64,000 nucleotides of DNA from Pestalotiopsis fici W106-1 (GCF_000516985.1 NW_006917094.1:2666001-2730000), one strand, 5' to 3'; counted from the stretch's first letter, positions 47,525-59,028 are shown. Numbers and translations are program-made. Notes: generated by a model not told the origin, from the letters alone.

Positions 47525-48688
47525 ATGCCAAACCAATTCGCCCAAAAGATCCTCAACAAGCTCGGCGTGAATGAGCACCACCAGAGCCAGGGCGACGCCC
47601 AGCAGGCTGGCGGCCCTGGATCCCATGGCGGCGGTGACGGGCCTGGCCACGTTGCGCCCTGCCACATTGCCGAGGAGACGCACATCCTCAGTCCGCACGG
47701 CGGTACCTACCCCCGTCTCTGCCGTCTATCTGACGGCAGCGTGCTGTGCGCCTCGACGCGGTTCGAGGGACCAACTCACGTGTTGCACGTGGCCCGCAGC
47801 CTCGATAATGGCCGGTCATTCCAGTCTTGGGGTGAGGTCTCGCGCGGCGACGGCGACTGTGACAATCTGTTCCTCTGCGAGGTAGGAAACGGTCCCGAGG
47901 GCCCCGTGGTGCTGGGCGCCTTTCGCAACCATGACCTAGGCCCGGACCGCAAGCCCACGCACTTTCGCATCACCGTGTGCCGCTCGAATGATGGTGGCCG
48001 GACATGGCACTTTCTGAACCAGGCAGTAGAGCACTCGGCCGCTCAGTCCAATGGCATGGGCCTCTGGGAACCCTTCATCCGTATGGGTCCTCACGGACAG
48101 GTGGAGCTGACGTACTCGGCCGAGCTAGCCGGCGACAACCAGGAGACATTCCGGGTAGTGAGTCGCGACGGCGGTCAGACATGGTCAGCGCCTCAGTGTC
48201 TGACCTGCCACTCGCCCGACGAGAGATTGCGAGACGGTATGCAGGGCATCGTCTTGGTCCAGGACGCGGCCACGGGTCACAACGCCCTTGTACTCGTCTG
48301 TGAGACGACCCGTCACGGCACCTTTAGCGTCGAATACGCCGTCAGCTACGACGAGGGCGCCACCTGGGGCCACCGCGGTGTGGTGTACTGCCCGCCTTGG
48401 GGCCGAAACGCGGGAGCGCCGCAGATTGCCAGATTCGGCAATGGGGCGCTGGCAACAGTCTTCATGACGGACGAGGACGCCTCCGAGTCGGACTGGCCCA
48501 AGCATGCGTCCGTCAAGGCCGTCGTCGCCAGCGGACTCCGAAATGGCAAGATTGACTGGAGTAGACCGATGCAGGTCAGCCCGCCAAACAGCTCATGGCC
48601 TGGAGTGTTGGAGGTCGCGCCTGGACAAGTAATGGCTGCATATGAGCATGATGGAAAGCCAGTAGGCAGACTTCTTAATTTGCAGTGA
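47525..48688 (+). CDS. Asp-box (BNR) repeat protein with sialidase-like beta-propeller
   Basis: Single exon, 387 aa from [10 protein letters not shown]. After a Gly/His-rich linker (about 18-42) the sequence forms a six-bladed-propeller-like domain with four Asp-box motifs: [24 protein letters not shown] and SYDEGATW. These motifs define the sialidase/neuraminidase superfamily, which in fungi also includes exo-arabinanases and sialidase-like hydrolases. An arginine in the [11 protein letters not shown] segment could be the first of the catalytic triad, but the full Arg triad could not be verified, so the substrate is open. From this start there is no signal peptide. An in-frame ATG 40 codons upstream (47405) would add a hydrophobic N-terminal segment, so secretion depends on which start is used. 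Confidence 0.82.
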   Translation: MPNQFAQKILNKLGVNEHHQSQGDAQQAGGPGSHGGGDGPGHVAPCHIAEETHILSPHGGTYPRLCRLSDGSVLCASTRFEGPTHVLHVARSLDNGRSFQSWGEVSRGDGDCDNLFLCEVGNGPEGPVVLGAFRNHDLGPDRKPTHFRITVCRSNDGGRTWHFLNQAVEHSAAQSNGMGLWEPFIRMGPHGQVELTYSAELAGDNQETFRVVSRDGGQTWSAPQCLTCHSPDERLRDGMQGIVLVQDAATGHNALVLVCETTRHGTFSVEYAVSYDEGATWGHRGVVYCPPWGRNAGAPQIARFGNGALATVFMTDEDASESDWPKHASVKAVVASGLRNGKIDWSRPMQVSPPNSSWPGVLEVAPGQVMAAYEHDGKPVGRLLNLQ

Positions 48689-49525
48689 TTGATGAAGGAG
48701 CAGGGAAAAAAAGGATTAAAAATTTGAAGCTATGAAAGAAGAGCATATCATCTTTGCTGCGTAGCGTATGAGGATAAAGACTGAAACCAATCGACATGAT
48801 GAAGAATATTTGTTTCATTAGTGTAATGAATAAAAAATAAATGGTCTCACGTATTGTATCGAGTAACATGTTTCCTCGACGCATTATTCAGTTCTTTCTC
48901 GAGAATGAAGCATAAGTACACTATACTTTTCGGTGCTACTAGTTGTGAGTGAGTGGGAAGGTCTGAAAACGACAGTCTGTCGGTGGAGACTGCTCGTACA
49001 TATATGCTTATGCCACCCATCAGCCATGCTCAAGTCAACAAAAGCTTGTTTTTGATGGTTGATTCACCATTTGATGGGCTTTTGGTGATTAGACTATACA
49101 ACCCCTGGGACTAATGACCATCGAAACCAAGACGATTGGAACAAAAAGCCCGCGGGCATCGGCACTATTTCGTGGGCGGCATACAGGCCTCCACTTCCCG
49201 GTAGTTCTGTTCGATCCCGGCTGGCGGGGGTGGGTTGGATCAGCATTATAGCGCTCTTCCTTATTGCTCAATCGAGCACAAACGGTTAAGAATGCCCCAT
49301 TTATATATATCACTAAGGTAAGCGGACTATACACCAGACAAGACTGTCGGCTCGGCGCATCGGGATCGTTTACCTATCCGGTAACATGTCTGGGGTTGGG
49401 GTCGTAGTCGCAAATATTGATACTTAAGACAAGTCAGACGCTTCCATTTGACACCACATTAATGCTCCAAAGTTCGTGTCAACCAGGCCTGGGCAACGGT
49501 TGGTGTTGAACATCCATTCTTCGCC
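48689..49525. promoter_or_regulatory. 3' flank of the Asp-box gene and P450 promoter region
   Basis: AT-rich 3' flank with AATAAA-like signals near 48826-48842, then motif-free sequence. A TATATATAT element at 49302-49310, 216 bp before the P450 start, is a candidate TATA box. Confidence 0.4.
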
Positions 49526-51133
49526 ATGAATTTGACTCAACTCCCTCTGGGCGTCCTTGCTGCGGGCGCCGCCCTGCTCTTCATCATCCTTCGTGTAAGT
49601 TGACAAAGCAACCAATCTGGCTCATCCCAAAGGAGACAGGACTAACGATGCCACAGTCTGTTTTCAATGCGCTGCGGTCGCCCCTCGCCTCGCTGCCCGG
49701 TCCTTGGCACACTCGTTTCACCCGAGTAGTTCTAAAGTTCCACATCCTCACAGGTGGGAGAATTCACCACGTCAACCGTCTTCATCAAGCCTATGGACCG
49801 ATTGTACGCATCGCGCCCGACGAGGTGGCCATTGCGGACCTGGAAGCCTTCACCCAGATCCACCGCATCGGCGGCGGATTCACCAAGTCGGCATGGTACG
49901 ACAGCACCGGCACCGGCGCGGGTGTCCCGGCGGCGGCATACGAGCCAGGAGTCTTTGCCATGCGCGACCCCAAGGCCCACGCCCAGCGCCGCAAGCTCTT
50001 TGCCCGCCCCTTTAGCAACTCGGCCCTGCGCAAGAACTGGGAGGACATTGTGCGCGGCACGGCCGAGCGCGCCGTCGCCAAGATCCAGGCCGACGCCGCG
50101 GGCGGCGGCGATGCCGACGTTCTCAAGTGGTGGACGCTCATGGCCACCGACGTCATTGCCCACCTGTCCTTTGGCGACTCGTTTGACATGGTCGGGCTCG
50201 GGCGCCGGAACGAGTACATTGACGCGCTGACCAGCGCGCTGCTGGCTTCGGGCCTGCGCCTCGAGCTCCCGTGGCTTGCTTCCCTCATGCGCGTCGTGCC
50301 ACTCCCCGCGGTCCAGCAACTTCTCAAGGCCGACGAGGTTGTCTTTGAGGCCGGCGGCAGAGCGGTGGCCAATCTGCGCCAAGCTGGCGGGAACCAGAAT
50401 CTGTTTGGTCAGATGCTGGCCGAGTCCGAGTCCCAAGAGAAGCACGGCCTCACGGACTTGAGCGTCAGGCTGGAAGCGTCCAATCTCATTATTGCCGGTA
50501 GCGATACCACGGCCATTACCTTGACTTATCTTGTGTGGGCAGTACTGAAGAGACCTGACCTGCAGCGGCGCTTGGAAGAAGAAGTCGGTAACCTGTCGGG
50601 AGATTTCAAGGATGAAGATCTTGAGAGTCTGCCTCTGCTGAATGCTGTCATTGACGAGACATTGAGACTCTACGGAGCTGCTCCCGGTGCCCTACCTCGA
50701 GTCGTTCCAGAGGGCGGTGCCACGCTCGCCGGGCATTTCCTTCCTGCACAGACATTGGTGACGACGCACGCTTTTACGCTGCATCGTGACCCGACAATAT
50801 TCCCCGATCCCTCACAGTGAGTTTGATGTCAATCCCCTGCAGTATGCATAAATCGCTGATATTCGTAGATTTGACGAAACAAGATTCATGAAGCCGCAGA
50901 CGGTAGCACAAAAGGCGGCATTTCATCCGTTCGGTGCAGGCTCCAGGATATGCCTCGGCATTCACCTGGCGAGAATGGAGCTCCGTCTGAGCACGGCTCT
51001 CTTCTTTAGAAACTGTCGCGGGGCCCAGCTTGGTAGTAGCAACATGGCCGACGAGGTGATGGATATGGAGGAGCACTTCTTGATCTCACCTCGCGGGCAT
51101 CACTGCAATATCACTCTTGGCAACTTGCGTTAG
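49526..51133 (+). CDS. Cytochrome P450 monooxygenase
   Basis: Exons 49526-49594, 49657-50816 and 50869-51133 give 497 aa; introns 62 and 52 nt. The first exon encodes the membrane anchor (LGVLAAGAALLFIILR), followed by a proline hinge (SLPGPWHTRF). Family marks are the I-helix AGSDTT (about 302), the K-helix ETLR (about 357), FPDPSQFDETRF, and the heme loop FHPFGAGSRICLG with the thiolate Cys near 438. The layout resembles class II microsomal P450s of fungal secondary metabolism and xenobiotic clans; CYP family and substrate cannot be assigned by eye. It needs an NADPH-P450 reductase encoded elsewhere. It lies in the same orientation as the reductase and Asp-box genes. Coding sequence is very GC-rich. 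Confidence 0.94.
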
Positions 51134-52351
51134 AGTACTGTATTGGCAGGCATGACTGATGATATCTGGACGAAAATTTCAATGATTATATCTGAATTTA
51201 GCGCGAATGAATTCTACCGAATTGCCTCGCAGACTTCCAACCATAGAATGTGCTCGGTCTCTGCTGTATGAGACATTCATAGATTCAAGACGAGAGAACC
51301 AGCTGTCCTCTAGCAGCTATACATGACCACAGTTACAGCCGCTGAAGATAAAAATTAATCCTCGCCGTAAACAAGTCAAGTGAAAAGAATGTAGCAATGT
51401 TTCTGGTGAGGCTAGGAAGAAAGTGGCGTGGCTCTACTCTGTACTTTCGAGCAGCAAAGCTTCTCGTAGCCGCTCCAAGGATCATGGAGTTCACCGACCG
51501 GCAGAGGAAGACAGGCCAACAATCACTGTTGAATCAGTTCAACCACTTCCAGGAACCCATTATCGACGCCGGGTGAAACTCATGTGGGCTAGGCCATCCA
51601 AGATATTGCGAGAGAGAGGTGCAAAATCTCAACTGCTACTTCGACCCAGGGAGCCTACCTGAATTTGAGCATTCTCTGGAAGGATAAATTCGGGATGATG
51701 CAATGAATCAAGGAGGGAGAAGTAATATGGGGGGGGGGGGTGGGGGGGGGGTTNNNNNNNNNNNNNNNNNNNNNNNNNNNNNNNNNNNNNNNNNNNNNNN
51801 NNNNNNNNNNNNNNNNNNNNNNNNNNNNNNNNNNNNNNNNNNNNNNNNNNNNNTTTGAGAGTCGCAGATTTGGAAGGAAAACAGATTGAAGCCATTTCTA
51901 TACGACTCATCATCCATCAGTATTACGAATTTGATTATCATGAAACGCGTGAAATGCTTAGCTTCGGCCCGCGATGTATGTCTGTTTTATGATGTAAGCC
52001 ATGTCAGAGACAGTCCTTGTCTCGAACCTTGAATATGCCTTGGACATATTGATTGTTCCGCCGCAGACTTCCATATATTGTGCATGTGATGGCAGCATGA
52101 TAGCAAAAGAAGGAGATTGCGGTCGGAAATATCCATATACCTATGTTGGACTGTTCTTTATTCTTATGTTCTGTCTTGATTCTAAGCTAAAGCTTGGCAT
52201 GCATGAAATCACTTGTAGTTGAAGACCCAATCAAATCTCTGATGAGTAGAAAATTGTCATTATGTCTATGGTCCTTTTCGCTGATTCTATGATGCTGAGT
52301 AATACAAATGAATTGGGTATCGTTATGCAACGCTCATCTCCTTGTTGGCGC
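51134..52351. other. Intergenic with assembly gap
   Basis: P450 3' flank, then motif-free sequence, the N-gap and the AT-rich 3' flank of the DUF3112 gene. No gene is visible, but sequence missing in the gap could hide one. Confidence 0.5.
51754..51853. other. Assembly gap (100 Ns) preceded by G homopolymer
   Basis: Exactly 100 Ns, a conventional placeholder of unknown true length. It is preceded by a G-run broken by one T (51729-51751), which probably caused the assembly to stop. Confidence 0.99.
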
Positions 52352-53368
52352 CTACACAATGGCCCCGGCCCTATCCTGTCCAGGCCCGAATCTCTTCTCC
52401 GAGTTTGCTACAGATGACGAGGGCTCTTCGTGCATAGTTTCCTCATCAGTGTTGTCAGCTGGGCCAAATGCCTCTGACTCGGTATTGATGGCAAGCTGGC
52501 CCTTTGCATAGTCGCCAGGGCCCTTGGCGCCGTTGGGGATGTGGAATCTCCTGTCAAAGCGGATGGCCGCGTACAAGCTTGAGACAATAATCTCAATGAC
52601 ATAGTTGAAGCAATAGTAGCATGCCCGACTGTGATACCACGCAGGGTTGGTGATGGGCCGAGGTGCAAAGTTGGTTCCGATCCTGAAGCCAGATCCCACC
52701 GTCAGGAGCAGCGAAGTGAAGACCAAGAGCATAATCTTGGTCCGGAAGCGGCCCTGGCCAAACTTTTCGACGTGGTTCTTGCTAGGAATGAGAGCGGCAA
52801 TGATGACGGCCGGAGCGGGCACAAATGAGAGAAAGGCCAAATAGGTACCCGCCGTCAACTGCACATCCCTATCCTTGCTCCTGATACTCGTGTCCAGCGT
52901 ATAAAAGGACTGAACGGTGCACACAATGACCATGATCAAGCATGCAATAATGGAGAAGAGGAGGAAGCGGAAAACGAGGCGAGTTCCCTTGGCCCAGCCA
53001 AAGGTGGAGTGATATGCGCGCACAATGCGTTGCGCAAAGAAGAGGTTGGCGATGAAGACGACAATCACGCCGGCTTGGGTCAATATGCCAGCCGCCATGG
53101 CAATCCGGACATTATCCTGGTGTGTTGCCCAGACCATGCGCATGGTCAAGGCTGCTGTGCGTGCCATGGATAGACCAAAAAGCATTGCAGAGAACAAAAA
53201 CTTGTGGTCACGCCTGAGATTGACTTGGAATATCGTCATGTGCACTACTGCCAGGCAGACGTACAAGAACAACAGGCATGCTGAGATTGGCACGTCTATC
53301 GCGACAGTTGGTAGGCCGCCAACTTGCGCGATCGCTGGCATGTAAGGTGGTCCTGAAGTGGACGACAT
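52352..53368 (-). CDS. Seven-transmembrane protein of the fungal DUF3112 family
   Basis: Single exon, 338 aa, start at 53368. Seven hydrophobic segments are visible between about residues 25 and 275: IDVPISACLLFLYVCLAVVH, FLFSAMLFGLSMARTAALTM, AGILTQAGVIVVFIANLFF, LVFRFLLFSIIACLIMVIVC, LTAGTYLAFLSFVPAPAVII, IMLLVFTSLLLTVGSGFRIG and a last one near ACYYCFNYVIEIIVSSLY. HKFLFSAML with MARTA and GSGFR are typical of the DUF3112 group, often labelled 'family c-like GPCR' in fungal databases without functional proof. The C-terminal 60 residues are hydrophilic and acidic. A sensory or transport role is possible but unproven. It is oriented opposite to the P450. Confidence 0.83.
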   Translation of the reverse strand: MSSTSGPPYMPAIAQVGGLPTVAIDVPISACLLFLYVCLAVVHMTIFQVNLRRDHKFLFSAMLFGLSMARTAALTMRMVWATHQDNVRIAMAAGILTQAGVIVVFIANLFFAQRIVRAYHSTFGWAKGTRLVFRFLLFSIIACLIMVIVCTVQSFYTLDTSIRSKDRDVQLTAGTYLAFLSFVPAPAVIIAALIPSKNHVEKFGQGRFRTKIMLLVFTSLLLTVGSGFRIGTNFAPRPITNPAWYHSRACYYCFNYVIEIIVSSLYAAIRFDRRFHIPNGAKGPGDYAKGQLAINTESEAFGPADNTDEETMHEEPSSSVANSEKRFGPGQDRAGAIV

Positions 53369-55023
53369 TTTGTAATGTGTATCTTTTGTCTATGGGTAGA
53401 ACAGGTGTTACAGGGTCGTGTTTGTTTTATTTTGTTTGGTCGACAGAGAAATCGGAATCGTGGTTGGAATATTTTGTGATCAGCAGATCGAAATGGTCGA
53501 ACGTTTTCAGCCGATTCGTTGCATCGGATTACACCTCCGCAAATGGTGGTAGTGGTGTTCCAGACTTCTTTGTGTCGAAATCGTTGCCGCGTGGTAGACT
53601 GCGCGGTTGGAGTACAATCGTCGTCGTACGTCAGACTTGATCTAACAAGCAAGTGTGTCTGGCAGGATGATTCAAAAGAAACACAATGTCGAGATAGTTT
53701 TTATTGAACAGGTATACTGTTTGTCTGGAGTATATTGGCGCTTTTTTGATTTTGACTTCTCGAGTGCATGAATGCAGGCCAAGCGTCGACTTATTATATC
53801 AACAGAAATAACACACGAGTCGCATTGCCCTTCCCTCCTCTTCCTGCTCCCTGCCTACCTGCCTGCTTAGGTGTCTAGGACTACTATCTGATCTCGCTAT
53901 TTTCAAAAGGCCGCGACTACGGCCCAAGCTAACGTCAGCCCGCCTTTGGGTGCACTGAGAAAGAGTATTCGGAGACCATGTGCAGCTACGTCCGAGTAGC
54001 TCCGTTGCTTGTTCAAGGCCCAGACTGCAGTTACAATCGAGCTGGTCCATGGTCCATGGCTAATGACTTGGATCAGGGTGCAGAATCCAGATCTGCTCAC
54101 TGGATATCTAATCAATGGTGGCGCCAAGGACTAGCTGGATATGGAGTAAGTGACAGCCACGCCGTCTTGAATCGTCGTTATGTCGGCGAAAGTTAGACTC
54201 GCGAGCCGATCAAACAGGGGTACCATCGGTGCGAACTCTCTCTTTTTCGCCGATGTCCCCCCCTGACTAGAATAAAAATCAGAGAATGCCCCTGTCACGT
54301 ATAAGGCTGATCATTACTTAATATTCCGGCGCATACTGAATATCCCGTAAACAAAGCACTTAGGCATTATCTCCGCTCCGGATTTATCTTATAAATCGCC
54401 CGTGAGAAGTTTCAGATACCATATGATTCGGTCATCTCTAAAGTGCGAGGCTCCAAAGCCGCCCGCCATTTAGGTATGCATTTATTTGGTCCTTTTTTCG
54501 TCCGAAACTCAAGACGTTAGATTTTTGTAAGCACGGCCCGTAAACTTAGTATTCTTAAATGGTTGACTAAATTCCACGTTGTCCACCCGGCAATCTGGAT
54601 CAATTCCACTTCCTGCCACGTCATGTCACGGCCACCAGTCGATCATATGGCCGGTTCGAAAATGAAGTTCTTACAGTGGTGTGTAATCAACGCTCCTACA
54701 ACCTGATGGATGCTAGGAATAGGATTCGTCCTTACAGTCTCGCACCTCGCCCAATAGTCAGAAGGGTACTGATGTTATATTTGCGACACCTACGCCATTG
54801 GGACTGAGACAAATGTGGCTTTACGGTTTCGTCTCTCGCGCTCACCCAAGGCCTTGTACGACGCGACAATTCAAGACCGACTTGCTGACAATGCTTATCT
54901 GGAACCTGTTTCCAAAAGTCCCCAGGCCTGAGTAAACATCGTCAGTTTATCAAAATTACTACCATTACAACCTCATTTCGGCGTCTTTTCTTTTCTTCCA
55001 CCAAAGGGCATAACGTGATGGAA
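53369..55023. other. Intergenic; no gene recognised
   Basis: Left end is the leader of the DUF3112 gene. The remaining 1.4 kb has no frame above about 80 codons and no motif. It contains AT-rich segments (54290-54560) and a short direct repeat of GGTCCAT at about 54046-54058. No transposon terminus was recognised. Confidence 0.5.
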
Positions 55024-55958
55024 TTATACTACAAGCCTAACTTTGAGCTTATCTCCAGATACGATAACATCTTCCTTCGCCATGAGCTGGGGCAAATCCC
55101 AGGTCGTATTGATATATCTCCCAGCAAGCCAGTCCCTCTTCTCTGACGTCAGATAGACAAGAGAGTCTGCGCTGAGCTGTGGTGTATCAACAAATACTGC
55201 GCCTCAAGTCAGCTGGTGCAACATCTCTACACACACAATCAGCCTAAAAGGCACTCACTGTGTTTCAAACCGGGCGCAAGTCCTTCCATACCACCGACCA
55301 TGTCTGTTGGGATATTGCCGGGATGGATGGAATATGCCAATAAACCCTGATCGCCATACTCTGCGCATGCAAATTCTGCCAGTCGGAGGACTGTGAATTT
55401 AGAGGTTTGATAGGCGCTATATTCAGGTCCTACGAGGTGAGCGCCGACGCTGCTTACCGTGACAATAGTTTTGTCGCCTCCTTCAAGCATCAGCGGAATG
55501 AAAGATCGATACAATAGGTAAAGGCCAACAGTGTTGGTCGTAAAGGTTCGGATCCATGCATCGGGGTCCATTTCGGTAATCTTGCCAGTCTCGAGGACGG
55601 CGGCATTGGCAATGACGATATCCACCCTGCCAAACTCGCTTCGAACCTTTGACGCCGCAGCGCCGACGCTGTCCTTGTCGGCAACGTCAAACTTGATGGG
55701 TAGAATACTTGGGGCGGGCTTCCCGGCTGCTGCCGCGGCGTCCTTGACTGCCCGTTGCGTCTCCGACGTGTCGCCCCGGGCTCCCAGGGCGATCATGGAC
55801 GCGCCGGCCTTGGCAAACGAGACACTCATCGCGCGACCCAGACCTCTGGAGGCGCCGCTGATGAAGACGGCTTTGCCTTTGAAGTTGGCCTTGGTCGGAT
55901 CAATCGCTGGATATGTATCACTGTGCACGTCGCTGGTCATGTCATAGTCGGCTGCCAT
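55024..55958 (-). CDS. Classical short-chain dehydrogenase/reductase
   Basis: Exons 55958-55259 and 55196-55024 (62-nt intron, GTGAGT...CGCAG) give 290 aa. The Rossmann motif is SGASRGLGRA (34-43). NAA lies at 118-120 and the catalytic set is Ser169/170 in TVSSVGA with Y183-Q-T-S-K187 (YxxxK). The tail after the splice (HIFVDTPQLSADSLVYLT...DW) is typical of fungal SDRs acting on small or secondary metabolites. It should oxidise an alcohol or reduce a carbonyl using NAD(P)H; substrate unknown. The start is set at MAADYD; the frame extends upstream to 56123 through Arg/Ser-rich sequence likely to be leader. It is divergent from URI/Bud27 and may be functionally linked to the P450 and A-T-R reductase nearby, which is inference. 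Confidence 0.92.
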
Positions 55959-57138
55959 GGCATTAGTGACGGACCTCGACCGAGATCCACTTGACACTAA
56001 TCTTCTTGAACCAGATAAACAGATAGGTACATACCTGGACCTTCTAGCGGATTTGTCTTTGTTCCTTTTGGAGGAGGCATCGTAAGTAATGGTAAATCGT
56101 GACACCCTCAAGGTCAAGCACAAGGAGCGAGGTCAATATTCTTTGAGTATCGAGAATATTGCCATTAGGTTCTACCACGGAATTAGGGACACGATGAATC
56201 ACCAAATTTTCAACGTTATATGATCGAGATGGAATCTCTATATTCAACTTTGCCGTTTGAGCAGCGGCGGGAATTTATACACAGCTCGAATCGGCCGCGT
56301 CGGCTTTCTTGCTTACAAGCGTCGCGCATGACGCCAAACCATGTGTTTACTGCTTCAGTATCTGGAAGCTATGTCAGACCCAAGAAGGCCCCAGCAGTCC
56401 GCTAAATCATTGGCATGGGGCGGCAGAGGACCAATTTGCAGTAATCCAACACGCAGTTTAAGGTAGAGTCGAAACTCTATACTCCATTGCGGGCTGTCGG
56501 GTTCCACTGTGGGATGACTGTACTTTTAGCTCCCGCAAAGAGTCTCCATCAAGTATAAGATGATGATATCATCTCGACTATAAAGATGTAATTTTAATAT
56601 GAGAATCGATAGCATGGTTTTCTTGTGATTCGGGTGTTCGGAGGTCTGGTATATGCTTGAAAATGTGAATGAAGTCCTTGCAAGTATTATAAGACGTTGT
56701 CAACCTCCAGCTATGGAAGAGAAGCAAAACTGGGGCGGCGACGATCTAGGATCAGTCCCGTCTCTAAAGTGCCTGACTTTCTATTGGCAGGGGTGTCTGT
56801 TGGAAACAATCCGCAGAATTCTCTCAAGTAAATTCACTAATCTAAAGCAAAATCTCATGGGCATACGTACCTCAATGGTTTATTCATTCAAGTTCATTAA
56901 TATTGGCTACAACAAAGCTACCAAATATATGGATTGCCAAGGTCCCTCTCTAATGTACTCTTTAGCGCCGTTTTGCGATAAAGGTGCATGTGGGTCTTGG
57001 CAATTGGCCCCGCCTAAAATTTGACAGGAACATCAAGTGACAGTTACTGGAAATTTCCATGCATTGATCCAATGCGACGCTCCTCCTCCCTTCTCAAATC
57101 CACGTCGCATTCTTACTTCCTTTGCCTCTTTACACACC
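55959..57138. promoter_or_regulatory. Divergent region between the SDR and URI/Bud27 genes
   Basis: About 1.2 kb with a minus-strand TATAAA at 56274-56279 (316 bp before the SDR start). The 56653-57024 frame is AT-rich without motifs and is not called a gene. A C/T-rich leader sits just before the Bud27 start. Confidence 0.4.
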
Positions 57139-59028
57139 ATGTCTGCAGACGGCAGCATTGAGCAGCTCGAGCAGCAGAGACAAAAACTCGAAGAAACCGC
57201 CCAGAGAACCCGCGCACTCTTGGACGAATGGCGACAATGGAAGCAAGACTACGAGGGCCTGAAGCGGGAACTGGACTCGGTGCCCTCTGATGCTCCGCCA
57301 AGCGAGATTCAGAAGGTGCGCGCAGCCTACAAAGGCAGACTGGTCAAGGAACAAGAACTCGCAAACATTTTCGGCGAGAAAAACACCCAGAGACGCGACC
57401 AGATCACCAGTACGCTGGTCAACCGAGCCGACTATGTTGGACGAAACATCTCCACGTTGGAGAAGCAACTTATCGCGATCGAGACGGAGTTGTCGCTCAC
57501 AGTCGAGCATGACAATGATTCATCTACGTCGGAAGACGAATACATACCAGACGACGAATATCCAGAGGACGACAGTGGACTACCAGTCACGGAAATCCTG
57601 GAGGAGCTCGACGAAGACGACAATGTTATCTCATATAGTCTGCGCACACCCGGAAACAACCAACCGCAATTAATGGAAGCTTTGGAGAAGGCTGGGCTGA
57701 AAGAGATCCCCTCAGCCCCCGCAACTGTTTCGAAGAAGGGCAAGGAAGTCGAGCGGCCTGCCGAAAAGGCCCAAGCACCAGTGCGCCTGCCCTCTTCGAA
57801 ACCCTCGTCCGCGTCTGTCCCGCCAAAGGAAAAGATGACTGCAGTCAACGAAGAACCAGCCAAACCTCAGACAGAAAAGAAGAGCGTCAGATTCACGGAG
57901 GAAACCAAGGCAGCAGAGGTGCTGGCTGATACACAGCCCGAATACATGACTCTGACGGCGGCTTCTATCGATGAGCTGATGCGGGAGGCAAACAAGCAGG
58001 AGGCCATGATTTCAGATCCTCGCATTCCTAATGATGAGGATGAAGACGATGCACAACTTCGAAGGGACATGCTCCAGTATAATCTGTCTGAACTGAACCC
58101 AGTCATTGCCGAGCTCACGTTGGAAGATGGAGCCGTGACCGATGACGACGAAGACGGCTGGGATCTTGACGAAGATGAAGACTATGATACAGAGGATGAA
58201 GACCAGTGGGGCAGGTCAAAAGCCAGTTACATCAATGACGAGTACCGTCAGAAAATGCTGGAGATCGAGCAGCGACTACGAAACCATACCTTTGAATCTT
58301 CGACCAAAGATGATGCCAGCAATTCCAACGACACCGACAATATGATGGAGGGTATCGCCAAAATTCGCGTCAAGAATGAAGATGCTGTACCGGGCTCTGT
58401 TCCGAACAGCAGCGCCAGCAGCCTGAAACCCGAGGTAGCATCCGATGCCAAGAAGAACGTCCGCTTTGCATCGACTTTGGATGTTGCAGAGGAGTCTGCT
58501 CCTGCACCAGCAGTAAAACCAGCTGCTGTACCCCCAGTCAAACCTCAAACACCAGAAGTTGATCCACTGTCGGACATTGTGGAACGCAAGAGCCCAGCGG
58601 CTCTGCCAGCTTCTGCGCCCGCGCCCGTGGCTAAGAAGGCATCCAGGTTCAAGATGGCTCGCGGCGACGGCGCAGCTAACGGAGGTCCCACATTCAAGGC
58701 GCCAGTGGCATCGGATGGCTCAGTCATCAGTCCTGAAGTACCAGTCTCGGAACAGCAATTTGCACCTTCTGGCCCTGAAGGACAGACCATGGCAACGGCT
58801 GTTTTAGAGCGTGCCCCAACCGACACGGCGAGAGAACCGGACGAGTTCGACGCTGACATGCTCAAACAACAAGCAGCAGTCGAGTACCACAAGGTTCGTA
58901 ATCGGATGATTCAAAAGCAGGGTGGCTTCATGAAGGAAGATGAGTCACCCATCCAGCCATTGGATGAAGAGGAGGGCGGTCCCAAGCGCATGAGTCGCTT
59001 CAAAGCAGCAAGACTCGCCAAATCCTAG
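57139..59028 (+). CDS. BUD27: Unconventional prefoldin RPB5 interactor (URI/Bud27)
   Basis: Single exon, 629 aa from MSADGSIEQL. Residues 1-125 are a prefoldin-alpha-like domain with two coiled coils (LEQQRQKLEETAQRTRALL; NISTLEKQLIAIETEL) flanking NRADYVGRNI, characteristic of URI. A long acidic, disordered middle follows with short conserved blocks: YSLRTPG, KKSVRFTEET, DDDEDGWDLDEDEDYDTE with SYINDEYRQKMLEIEQRL, and KKNVRFASTL. The C-terminus ends in MSRFKAARLAK, the DUF3835-type motif found twice here (ASRFKMARG earlier). The family helps assemble RNA polymerases through Rpb5 and links to TOR signalling. The upstream in-frame extension to 57037 lacks an ATG in good context, so 57139 is chosen. 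Confidence 0.9.
   Translation: MSADGSIEQLEQQRQKLEETAQRTRALLDEWRQWKQDYEGLKRELDSVPSDAPPSEIQKVRAAYKGRLVKEQELANIFGEKNTQRRDQITSTLVNRADYVGRNISTLEKQLIAIETELSLTVEHDNDSSTSEDEYIPDDEYPEDDSGLPVTEILEELDEDDNVISYSLRTPGNNQPQLMEALEKAGLKEIPSAPATVSKKGKEVERPAEKAQAPVRLPSSKPSSASVPPKEKMTAVNEEPAKPQTEKKSVRFTEETKAAEVLADTQPEYMTLTAASIDELMREANKQEAMISDPRIPNDEDEDDAQLRRDMLQYNLSELNPVIAELTLEDGAVTDDDEDGWDLDEDEDYDTEDEDQWGRSKASYINDEYRQKMLEIEQRLRNHTFESSTKDDASNSNDTDNMMEGIAKIRVKNEDAVPGSVPNSSASSLKPEVASDAKKNVRFASTLDVAEESAPAPAVKPAAVPPVKPQTPEVDPLSDIVERKSPAALPASAPAPVAKKASRFKMARGDGAANGGPTFKAPVASDGSVISPEVPVSEQQFAPSGPEGQTMATAVLERAPTDTAREPDEFDADMLKQQAAVEYHKVRNRMIQKQGGFMKEDESPIQPLDEEEGGPKRMSRFKAARLAKS

Noticed and set aside
49195..49225. TTCGATCCC, resembling a tRNA B box
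   Set aside because: The flanks do not pair as a T-stem and no A box or acceptor stem is present at a suitable distance.
53369..55023. Possible degraded transposon in the gene-poor gap
   Set aside because: No terminal repeats, transposase motif or strong AT skew of repeat-induced mutation was seen.
56653..57024. 123-codon frame before URI/Bud27
   Set aside because: AT-rich, no motif, atypical codon use, overlaps the expected promoter and leader.
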